DNA from: Biscogniauxia marginata
Taxonomy: Eukaryota; Ascomycota; Sordariomycetes; Xylariales; Xylariaceae
Length of the DNA: 64,000 nt
Direction of reading: 5' to 3'
Assembly: GCA_022695795.1 (NCBI GenBank)
Contig: MU404104.1
Coordinates: 1 to 64,000 of the forward strand
Numbering within the stretch: position 1 is the first letter of the stretch; the number at the start of each line of letters is the position of its first letter. The position numbers and the translations under genes were made by a program. The notes below the pieces were generated by a model. It searched no databases. It was not told the origin of the DNA and worked only from the letters and a program-made list of their open reading frames with translations. Shown here piece after piece: positions 42,890-53,400 of this stretch.

Positions 42890-43809
42890 GCTATGTCAGA
42901 AGATATGACGCACAGACACACGCGCGCAAAGACACATACATACCTTAGGAGCTCCGAATTCTAACGGGCGCCATTACACAAGTAAATCCGTCTCCCAGAG
43001 TTCGGCTTGGAATAACAACCATGAAGCGTGTAGTCTGACAGCCTCTCTTAACAAAGTGCCGACGGCTTATAAATAAAAAAACAGTTTGCGCACGGGGTAA
43101 TTCAACACCGGTCATAGGCAAGTTGGTAGTTAAGAAATACGCGGATCTTATCAACCTAGGTATTCGACACGACTAGATTATCTTAACTGGTACATTAGGT
43201 ACTCGGACTTGTTTTAGATCAACCAGGTCGCAATACATCTATTTTATTTGCGATAACTGCATGTGTTAGGCTACACACCTGATGTAAGTAGTGCTTACAT
43301 AGTCAGTCCATGGTCGTTGGCCGAATAGTCACGTCGCTATAAATCTCCCGACACGGTCGTCGCCCAAACCGTATTGTACAATATAGCTAGCTAGCTCACT
43401 CACTTGGGTATATAGTACCTAGCAAGATCAGGGCTTTTGGGTAGTAAAAAGGTTGGCGACAGTGGTTTCTTTGATCCATCAAATTATACAAGTGAAAAAT
43501 CTATGTGACTCGAAGATTATGCTTCTATATATTATTTCCATCCTCCCTTCAAAGCGACCAGAAAGCCTGCTATACAATGGGAGATTCCAGTCATGCCGTC
43601 ACCGTCGCCGTCACCCTGGTCGCGGGCACCTCTAAGTCCGACACGATCCTATCTATTACCTTCCAACATTAAGTAGTGCATAAGCCATTACGGCTCATTA
43701 CTAGCCAATGCAGCCGTCAGACCGAGGGTAAATGCGCGTCGCACCATCGCCATGCCCAATCAGTTATGTACTGGAGTATGTGTGTAGAGGTTAATTATTG
43801 CCGTGTTAC
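42890..43809. other. Upstream region of the Zn2Cys6 gene
   Basis: It should hold the missing first exon or leader of the regulator gene. Several small minus-strand frames (42945-43154) end at a stop directly before a GTATGT donor. No other gene is recognised. Confidence 0.4.
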
Positions 43810-44663
43810 TCATCCACAACATCCGGTGGACTCCTGGGCGGCTCCGGCACCGATCTCGTCATCGCTCCTTCGTATCGGTAGTCGTCAGTGATGAGTTAAG
43901 ACTTATTATACTTGCATACAAAATTGACAAGCCGTCCTTTCAGTTAGGCGCGCACTCACCGGTGTCCAATCCGTTCCCATTGGAATATGAAAGACCCGAT
44001 AAACGCGCCGATGATGATGCTTATGATGATATAGCCGTTGTAATACATAGCGAGAAGCATGATCCAGTACGCGAGAGCGAATTGGAGCGTATGCAGCAAT
44101 GCACGGATGGCCTGCTGCCGGATGTTGGGTCGGAACGGCACCGGGGGAACGAGCGCGTGGTGGCTCTTAGCAATGAGGGGGGAGCCGTTGGCTGTCTCCC
44201 CCCGGGGGTGCGCCTTGTCAGCAGCCAAATTGGCCGACTTCTGGTGTTGCCGGATGAGGTGTCGGTCGTACGTCTTGGCTGTGCGGCGCAGGAGCTCGAG
44301 GAGGAGGACGAGCAGGATGACTCCGATACAGAGGGCTGCAAACCCCCCTTCCGACTTGATCTGCCAGGATTTGGAAAGGAAGCACGCGCCGACCGTATCC
44401 CAGTTCCAGAGCATCTATTACGGCTGCTGCATCAGCGTGGGAGCACTACTCTGTTCTCAATGGACAAGATGTCTTACCGAAATCCTACAGTCCCCCTCTA
44501 TCGCATCCATGGCTCCCATCCCGTCCATATCTCCCATTCCCGCGGTGCTCGGCGTCGGCGTCGGATCTGATCCCGCCGGTGTGAAATCGAAAGTCGAATG
44601 ACCCGTAGAAGAGGGATTTGTCATACCCGTCGCAGGCGATATTGTCGTCGATATTTCATCCAT
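43810..44663 (-). CDS. Ctr-family copper transporter (232 aa, or shorter form)
   Basis: High-affinity copper(I) channel of the Ctr family. Exon 1 (44663-44478) encodes a Thr/Pro-rich extracellular end with a methionine cluster (GMGDMDGMGAMD). Exon 2 from 44414 gives LWNWDTVGACFLSKSW and three membrane helices: FAALCIGVILLVLLLELL, then LLHTLQFALAYWIMLLAMYY with the MxxxM selectivity motif, then ISIIIGAFIGSFIF with GxxxG. If exon 2 is read to its stop at 43956 the end is IGHR. A clean donor (CG|GTGAGT at 43959) and an acceptor at 43868 add an in-frame third exon (43867-43810) ending in STGCCG, a vicinal cysteine tail that could pass copper to chaperones. Exons 186+455+58 nt are in frame, so the longer model is preferred. 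Plasma or vacuolar membrane. Confidence 0.85.
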
Positions 44664-45963
44664 TCTTAACAGATAGATTATAGAGAGTACCGGTGAGCGC
44701 TGCTCAGAAGCGTGTTTCACGTGCGAGGAGAGAAGAGCAATGCAAGACGGTTAGGTCCCCAAGACAAGACCCAGATAGAATCGATATCTTTGTCGGACGG
44801 GTTCAGTTGTGGCCACCAAGGACAAAGATTTCAAAAGTACTATGAAGTAAGTCTCGAACTTAGATCGCGTCACCGCATTTAGGTCTCGTCAGGCGAGGGA
44901 ATCCCGACCGGGACTCTATGGATGCTACTTCTTGAACTTCACTCAGATGGTCCATAGCTAATTCCAGTTATCAAACTAATATAAGTGCCTACCTAGGTAA
45001 CCAGTTGGTAAGGGCACTGCCATCTTAGGTACCTCTCCCGTACCTGCGCGAGATGTCCTTAGAGGGAAGAGAGTGCACGTCGGAGTACATGAGTATTTCT
45101 TTTGACTCGTTCGGGCCGCAGTAGTAGGAATAAAGAAAAGGTACTTGGGTAAGCCCAACAGGTAGACAAAGCTTAGATGACATGTACTATTCAATCTTAT
45201 CATAAAGACTGATATCATTTACCCTATCTACAATGGAATCTTAACTTGTTACAATGGTCCCAGTTTCTATTATGTCTTCTAATTCCTCGTAATCGCTCAG
45301 TAGCTTCAAAGTAAGCATCCTAGCAATGTCATCTTCAGTGGCGATCCTCGGTGAAATAAGGAAACTTTAAGACTTAAGGGCGGCTATCGTATTAAGAAAA
45401 AGCACCGAAGCTCTTTAACAAGGCAGCAATGCAGTAGAGATAGTGTCTAATCAGGAAAGCTGGGAAGCTAGTCAACATTTTAAGGAACATGTTTATATAT
45501 GAAAACTTCTCTAAAGCAGGGAGCCTCTAATTTAATCTAACAAGATGTGTAAACAGGCCTTGATTTAAAGGTATTGGCAGATGGGCTTGGAAAATTGTTG
45601 ATGCGTCCACCTCCTATTGCCCCTACTTCAACACCAAAGAGGCGGCTCAGTAATACCGAGAGATGGCCATAATCCTCATAATAAGGAGGTGCAAGACGAT
45701 AGGGCAGAAGTATAGCCCTCAAAAATGGTCTTATTTAGCCTACTACTTTTTCTTTTTTCTTTTGCGACGCTCAGCTAGCGGGTGTGTACATTGAGGTGTT
45801 CACTTAATATCGGCTTTCTCAAGACATATCCTAGATCTGAACGGGATTCGCATCAATCAACCCCAGTGAACGTAGCCATATTAGTTTTTAGGACCGTTTA
45901 TCTTTGCGTCGCATCTCTCTGTCGGCGCTACAAATTCTGTACCCCCACTGTAGTATATCAACT
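44664..45963. other. 1.3-kb intergenic region
   Basis: Promoter of the Ctr gene and 3' side of the hydroquinone reductase gene. It holds TACCTAGGTA-type motifs at 44990 and 45027. No coding signal is found. AT-rich part 45420-45560. Confidence 0.5.
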
Positions 45964-47129
45964 TCACAACTTTTCATCCTCTCTTAGAGGCTCCATCAAT
46001 ACAGCAGGACCTCTCGGTATAATAGGTGAGGCCTGGCCTGAGTTGACCTTTTGCTTAGACCCTGCATACCCTGTGGCGTATAGGCCGATCCAAGGCGCAG
46101 TCGTCTTGTAAAAGGCACCGTTTGTTGCCTCGCCTTGGTCCCAGTACAGCCTCCTCAGCCATAAGTGTAAACGCGGATAGTCATGGCGGATGTACTTGAG
46201 ATTACACAAGAAAACGCTGTGGTATGCGACATCAAACCGGGCCAGCGTCGTGTAGAGGCGGACATCTGCGTCGGTGATGTGGTCGCCCAGGAGGAACGGC
46301 CTGTTGTCTCCCAGGATTGCCTCAAGGCGGTCTAGTGACTCGAATAATGGGTATATATGCTCGTCATACGCTTCCTGCTTCCCTGCAAATCCGATCTTGT
46401 ACACGCCATTATTTACTGTATTGTAAACCCATTCGTTCATCTCATCGATTTCCCGACGCAGTTTCTCCGGGTAGAAGCCGCCGCCGGGTTTGTTCGACTC
46501 CCTGACAGCCTCTGGGATGAACTCGTCGAACTCGGTGTAGAACATCCGGATGATTTCGCTGGACTCGTTGTTCACCATGGTTTCCTTCTTCTTATCCCAG
46601 AGCACGGGCACGGTGAATCGGCCCTCATAGTTAGGGTTGGCCTTTAGATAGAGCTGGCGAAGATGCGTGAATCCGTAAAGAGGATCTTTGGGCAAGGTAC
46701 CGTGTGCCCCATCGAAGAACCATCCTTCGGGCCCGAAGGAGGGGCTGAGTGTGTATAGGTCTATGACATCTTCCAAGCGCTTCATTGCGCGTACTATCAA
46801 GGTACGATGTGCCTAGTCATTAAAAAGACATGAGAATTACTAACCGACTATCCAGATATATCACGGAAGAATTCACTTACCCATGGACACCCGGGAGCGA
46901 GGTACAACGCATATCGACCCTTCTCGGCAGGGAAGGCGGAGTTTGGGTCTTTGGATACGAAATTCCTGAATGCACTATCTGGTCTGATAAATTGGCCATT
47001 CTTCTGGTATTCGAGTTTGGTCTGTGAGCTCGTGGTTAATGATCGAGGCTTTAGATATTTGCGACAACCTATGTTAGAGATGAACCAGATTATACTAGGC
47101 CTGCTTACAATTTGACTCATGGTGGGCAA
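45964..47129 (-). CDS. Glutathionyl-hydroquinone reductase, Xi-class GST (365 aa)
   Basis: Exons 47129-46881 and 46812-45964 (GTAAGT...ACTAG intron) give 365 residues. The thioredoxin-like half has the catalytic cysteine in YLAPGCPWAHRTLIVRAMKR, the CPW motif of this class, with the intron exactly after CPW. FTVPVLWDKKKETMVNNESS supplies the cis-proline and glutathione contacts. The helical half has RFDVAYHSVFLCNLKYI and the tyrosine-rich region expected for quinone binding. Family knowledge: it reduces glutathionyl-quinols with glutathione, used in detoxification and aromatic catabolism (yeast Ecm4/Gto relatives). The first ~35 residues are basic and Ser-rich with few acids (CRKYLKPRSLTTSSQ), a possible mitochondrial presequence. 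A second ATG (47120) is an alternative start. Confidence 0.9.
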
Positions 47130-49187
47130 CTGATAATTATGTTAGGCCCTGCACGTTGTTTCCAATTCTAGAAACACGATGGGAAGGATAGATTAGGTAC
47201 TTTATAGTATTTCCTATATGGATGGGTATGTCTGGGGGGAGAAACTGGGAGGTCTTGGCTGCGGGGGAACCAACTTACAGGGGGGTATTACAAATCACGT
47301 AATCAAGCCCGCATTTCATATGACAACATTACTAATGCACATGTAACGGGTCTTTTGATCTGGTTGAACTAGGAGCTTACCTACCTTGTAACCTATCTGT
47401 ACCTTAGGTACCTAGGCAGCTGATAAATGCTCAACCTACCATAAAAAGTAGGTACTAACTACAGGTAGCTACCTGATACCTCAGCCCAGGTGCATGTATA
47501 AGCATGTATCTCCTGACAAATCCAAGAGCTGACAGACATACGGTACATCAAATGGATGGAGATGCACCCGAAACACGGTCATCTTTGTTGAGGACCATAT
47601 CCGCAACGTGTCGAAGGTATGCTCCAGCCTTGTCATATAAGGATATAGCATGTATTCAATACGTCGCTATGAACAAAGGATATATCATCGTAGACTACAG
47701 GTTCCTATGATGGTTTACTCTCGAAATAGATCCTCCCGAAGAAGATTTGGAGACGATGTACCGCCGTCAGCTTAGCAATACTCTAAACATACTATAGCTT
47801 AAAACCATCGAGGTTTTCTAGATGGAACCTTAGTAGCTCTACCTTTCTGTCGAACCCAAAGGTTCCCCCTTTGTGTTTGAGCTGTCCGTGATTAACTAGA
47901 GGTAAAATGGGTATTGCTGTGTTGAGATGCCCGTCGATATGGGATGAAGCTGCCTCCCAGCCTCCGACTTCTAGTTGCAATTCTAGGAGGAATGGAAGCT
48001 TTTGGAGAAGAGCCACTGACTCTTACCACGAGAAATTTAAGCGATTAGGGAGCCATGCCTGCTATTCCTTACAAACTTTGGCCATGCTGACGGCGTAGAT
48101 GCGGGGGACTTTCTGGTACTATTTTTGAGCTTCTCGGAATCACATCCAGCCAATTCTATGTACAGCAAAGGGGTAAACATAGATGATTCCGGATCTCCTA
48201 AATCAGGCGTACTGGGTAGGTATATCTGCGGGGCACTGTCTGTGTCTAAGGTCTAGCCTACAAGAAAGTTTGCGTTTATAGGTGATAAGGTAGATACCTA
48301 CCTACTAAGAAAAACCTCCAGGCAAGGAATATTCGAAGTCTTTGTAATATGCTCCTTGTGCGCAGCTTTCCGATACTTCTATTTTGCCTATTCCTTGATA
48401 GGGAGGTCCTCACAATACCTAACAACGTCGTTGCATACACCCTAAGTTCTATGCCAATGAGAATCACTCTAGTAGAGGTTGTATCATATGTTGAAAGCAC
48501 CTGCTTCATAAGCTTGATTATGCTTCTTTTACCGATCCATTATGGTCTCCTTTACGCCAAGCCATTCAATACACTTCACATTCTCACAATTAATTTTGAG
48601 AGTCCTAGCATCATCATCATGGTACTACTAATATCATCATTGGATCCGGTACCTGGGGCGTCGCCGTAGGGGAGGTTCAGATCCCAAGCAAAACCAGCTC
48701 TTTGAGGGGCTTCGGATTCAAGCAAATCGGCACGACTGCGTTGTATACTATACTCCCACAAACTCTGACTAGCCAATGGGCTTCATCAGCGATTAGAGGT
48801 ACGAAAAGCAAGGCTTTCCTATTGACTTGAAGATCATGTACTTCAACAACAGGTCCCGGTACGCTAACAGCTGAGGCTATTGAGCATTCTCAGGACTAAA
48901 GTTTGGCCAATCTAAAGACGAATTTGGTATAACTTGGATGCATTCTCATGACTAATTCATTCCGCTTTAGAAAGGCCAATTGCAACGACAACTATAGCTT
49001 CACATTACCTACGCTCAAGGTCCTGACCATGCCACACCTCGTCCCTGCGCAAGTAACTGAATTTGATGAAAAGTACCGTAACAGCAAATTGGGGGTTTTT
49101 TTTTTTTTTTTCGAAAGTAGGCTTTTACAACGATTCACCGGAGACTGTCCACCTTTCCTTGCATTTATTATCTGTGCGCAAGCTATT
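47130..49187. other. 2-kb gene-poor stretch before the transposon island
   Basis: No intact gene. Motifs of the TTAGGTACCTAGG type occur at 47402 and similar ones at 48215 and 48288-48305. 48635-48825 (+) can be read as a peptide-like stretch (GSGTWGVAVGEVQIPSK, LRGFGFKQIGTTALY) that faintly recalls the C-terminal half of a sugar-transporter MFS protein, with no start and no upstream part, so at best gene debris. A T16 run stands at 49096-49111. The last five bases (49183-49187, CTATT) are the target duplication of the Gypsy element. Confidence 0.4.
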
Positions 49188-49641
49188 TGTGACGAACCTC
49201 CCTGTGTGTTCCTAGTCAGCTGACTTCACAGGTGAGTACGTACTAGGTTTTCTTAATTTAAAGGTAACAATGGGTTAAAATTGGTTCAAGTAATTCACGA
49301 TATTATGTTCGTTAAAGAGGTTTTAAGGTACTCTCATTATAATATCAAAAAGTGACTATAGTCTTAAATTAATAACTAAGGAATAAAAGACTAATTATAT
49401 AAGGAAATTCCAATTTATTTATACTCGTTTTTCTTTATATATATTTCTATTGTTTAATATATTAAATATTAATGGATATGAAATTCCTTTATATTTATCC
49501 CTATTAAATATAATATCCCACCATATTTACGTCACGTGAGGTTACATCATGACCGGAACGAAACTGACTTATTCATTAATTTCTTGATCCGTGTCACGAC
49601 ACCCTAATATGGAATCCCTTCATTCCCATAGTTTCGTAACA
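49188..49641 (-). repeat. Left LTR (3' LTR of the element), 454 bp
   Basis: Starts TGTGACGAACC and ends TTTCGTAACA. Its outer (left) half is almost unmutated relative to the other LTR, while its inner half carries many C-to-T and G-to-A changes. Confidence 0.95.
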
Positions 49642-49717
49642 CTATTTCTCCCCTCTTAAAATCTTTGTTTTAAAGACTATTCTTAATAAGTCATTCTTTC
49701 CTCCCTTTATAATAATT

Positions 49718-50404
49718 ATGTCTAGCAATCGTATTACTAAGCGTTATCGTCTAGACCAGAAATTCGAACGTAAAAGATTTACACATCGAATAAATAAGTT
49801 AGGTTTTAATTTTGAAATTATACCTTGTTCCCATTGCTTTAATTAGGCGCTTAAGTGTGTCATAGCAAAAAGAGAGTCTCGAAAATATAGTGAATATATT
49901 CGTGAGGGTTATTCCTACGATGAGACTAATATTGCTTTAAATTCCTTTAATTAGTTAAACGTTAAAAAGGAACGGTTATTTCGACAAAAACGATAAGCGA
50001 AGGAGATTTTTCTTTTTTATTAAGCCGAAATAACTCGCTTATAATCGAAAATTAATCGTTTTTAAACCGAGGTTAATAAATTTATTAATTATATATTACG
50101 CTTACGTCGCTAACGAGACTTTCTTAAATAAAAAGGTCTTAAAATATTATAACGGGGTTTTCAAGATCTAAACGAGCTAAAAAAGCAGGAGCGTTTAAAG
50201 GAGAAATAAAAACGTGTTATAATCAAATAACAGCGTCTCCTTAAAGAACAGCAAAACACGGAGGAATCGCTGTGTCAACTTGTATCCAGGCAAGGCGTGC
50301 TTACTTCAAAGGTCTTCCCCTCCTTCGACTAGTTTTAACTAAGTCACGACCCGGGTCCTCAAATCCCCCTAAGCGATTTAGGTTCTAGCGGTAAAAGTTC
50401 TTAA
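49718..50404 (+). pseudogene. Antisense CxxC/coiled-coil ORF inside the Gypsy element, RIP stops
   Basis: Opposite in strand to gag-pol and close to the element's 3' LTR, one frame of 229 codons runs from ATG 49718 to TAA 50404 without any frameshift. It is broken only by TAG/TAA codons of the kind RIP makes from TGG, CAG, CAA or CGA-like contexts. Readable parts are MSSNRITKRYRLDQKFERK, PCSHCFN*ALKCVI, ESRKYSEYIREGYSYD, then basic coiled-coil-like sequence (GFQDLNELKKQERLKEK) and a tail ending DLGSSGKSS. The paired CxxC segments separated by about 10 residues resemble a small zinc-binding ORF seen with retroelements in other Sordariomycetes; that comparison is from memory. The function of such ORFs is unknown. 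Confidence 0.7.
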
Positions 50405-53400
50405 GTTTATTTGTTAAATTCTTCAAATGTTTAAGTGGTTCCTAAGTGTTTTCCTTAAGTAAATAACCTTTTTATTTAACAAAATATTATAATTAACCTT
50501 TAATTCGTTTTAAATCCAGTATTTTTTTTATTTCGTACTTATTAAGGTTTTCTTTAAATTCTAATTGGTTTTCTAGCATGGCGTTATTTAGTGCTGGTTT
50601 TAAAAGCGAAATATAAAATACAAGATATATTTTAGATCCTTTTAATAGTACTAGCTTATAATTGACTTTTAAAATAACCTTTTTAATTTTATATAGTTTT
50701 AATTTCTTGAATTTTAGTTTTTCGCTGGGTCGTTTTGTTTTAATTTAAGGTGTTTTTAATGTTACGCCTTGTTATTAACGGAGTAAATAAACTATGTCTC
50801 CTCTTTTAAAAATTGGTCCTTTAATTCTTTTTTTATTATAGTATTTTGTTATTTTGTCTTGAATGAACTGTAATTCTTTTTATAGCCGTTATTATACTAC
50901 CTAGATCTTTTTAAATAGTACTTCTGCTTTTAGGGCCTTTGTCTTGATTTTTAGTGCTTTCGTGAGTTTTATTAGTTGTTTTTAGGCTTCTGCCTTTTGC
51001 CTGTATACTACCTTATATAGTGATATCTTTATGTCTTCGTTAATTAAAGTGTTATATGTTATTTAGGTTATTAATAGTAATTCTACCTAGTTATTTATTT
51101 CCTAGTTAATATAACTTCGTAAATATTGTTTTATTATTTGGTTTAGTTTCTTTATTTACCTGTTTATTTAGGGGTAATACACTATAAATAACTTTTATTT
51201 AATTCCTATTTATTTTATTAAGTTAATCTAAAATTTTAACGTAAATAACTTATCTCTATTTAAAATAACGCGTTTTAATAACCCATGTTTATTAACGTAT
51301 TCTCTTAAAAAGCTGAAAATTAATTATTTTATTATGCTTAATTTATTAAATAGTAAAAAGTAAGCATATTTCGTGAGTTTATTGACGATTACCTATATGT
51401 TGTTATAGGGTACTCCTATGGTAAGATCTTTTGATTTTAAGAGTTTTATTACGAAGTTTCATATAATTATATTCCATGCTTTATTAAGTATCTAGGTTAG
51501 TTATAATAATCTATATGGTTTATGTCGTAATGCTTTAGCTTTATTATAAATATTATAATTCTTTATAATTTTTTTAATTGTTTATCGTATTTCTAGAAAG
51601 TTGAATTCCTTTTAAAGTCGTTTTACCGTTTTGAAAATCCCTTGGTGGCCGTGTAGAGGATGTTTGTAAAATTCTTTGACGAATTCGTTCTATACTTGTT
51701 TTAATATATATATCTTTTCTTTATATAAGAGAAGTTTGTTATTAGATCTTTGTTAAAACTGTAATTGTTTTTCTTTTTAATTGTAATTTTCTTTAAAACG
51801 TTGTTTTTAGTTTTTTATATTAATTTATATGTAAATTAATATAATTAATTTATTATTTTGTTATTTAAACATTTAGATATTTCTTTTATTGATTTTTAAT
51901 TTATAATCTCCCTTTTTGTTAAGAAAATCTACTTAGATATTTTCTTTTCTCTTAATATGCTAGATTTTAAAATTAAATCTAGACAAGAAAATCATTTAAC
52001 GCTCGTGTCTTTAGTTAAGCGTTTATGTTGTTATAAATCGTGTAAAGTTCTTGTGGTTTAAATAAATATTAATAGGTTCCTTGGTTTTGTTAAGCTATGG
52101 TTCTTATTTCTTTAGTGCTTTAATGACTGTTAATAGTTCCTTATTATAAATCTGATAGTTTAATTTAGTACTATATAGTGTTTTAGATAGGTACGTGACT
52201 AGGTATTATTTCTCATTATTTTCTAGTTGCTTTAGGACTACTTTAATAGCGAAATTTAAGGCGTTTGTCCTTAGTCGTTTCTTTTTATTTTCGTTTAAAA
52301 GTTTATATATAACCTTATTAGTTATAACTTCTTTTAATTACTGGAAAGCCTGTTTAGCTTCTTTAATAAAATAGAAAGCCTTTCTTATTTTTGTTAAGGT
52401 AATTAGTTCCGTTAATAGTTTAGTGATACGCCCGAAATCCTTAATAAATTGTTTAATATAGTTAACAAAGCCAAGAAATACGTGTACGTTTATAATATTC
52501 TTGGGTTTTAATTAATCCTTGATTATTATTATTTTTCCTTTTTAAATGCGAATTTCTCCTAGATTTATTATAAACCCTAAATAATTTAGTTTCTTAATAT
52601 GTTATTCGCTTTTAGTTGGATAAACGAGTAGATTTACTTTTTCCAGGGCTTTTAATACTTGCTTTACATGTTTTTTATGTTCCTTTTTATTTTTTGAGTA
52701 AATTAGTATATCATCTAGGTAAACGAATATAAATTTATTTAAAAACCTACGAAGAACTATCATAATTATATATTAAAATGTAGCGGGCGCGTTAATAAGT
52801 CTAAATAACATAACCTTGTACTTATAATATTCATATATCGTTTAAAAAGCTGTATATTGTTTATATCCTTTGGTTATTTTGATTATATAGTATTTATCGC
52901 GAAGGTTTAATGCTATAAAAATTTAGGCTTTATTAATTTGTCCTTTTATGAGTTTTATTAATGGTAACGAATACCCGTTTTTCTTGGTTATTTTATTGAG
53001 GTGTCGATAGTTAATTATTTATCTTTATACTAGGTTTCCTTTTTTATTAATATGTTATTTCCTGTTTTTGTCGACTTTAGGTACTATGATTACCGGGTAT
53101 CTTGACGAGGATTTAGATTTTCGAATATATCCTTTATTAAGATCCTTTTAAATTCCCTTTTATAATGCTCTTTATTTTTCTTGATTTATAAGATATATTA
53201 AGAACAATTTTAGTTGTTTTCCTTTTTTAAAGTGGATTTGGTAATTTTATTAGTTATGTTTTAGTAATTCTTTTTTTGTTTTATTTTTAAATAATTTATA
53301 AAAACGAAGGTACTCGCGTAGTACTTTTTTCGTTGGATTTTTAAGTTTGGTTACTCGAATTATATAAGCGATATGTTTCGTTCTTATATCCGTTTTTTTA

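Noticed and set aside
47066..47106. 40-bp intron-like segment (GTAAGC...CTAACATAG) in exon 1 of the hydroquinone reductase gene
   Set aside because: Removing it shifts the frame and creates an immediate stop, while retaining it keeps one continuous reading frame. It is also very short.
49096..49111. T16 run as a retroposed poly(A) tail
   Set aside because: No processed gene copy or target duplication next to it. A plain homopolymer is the simpler reading.
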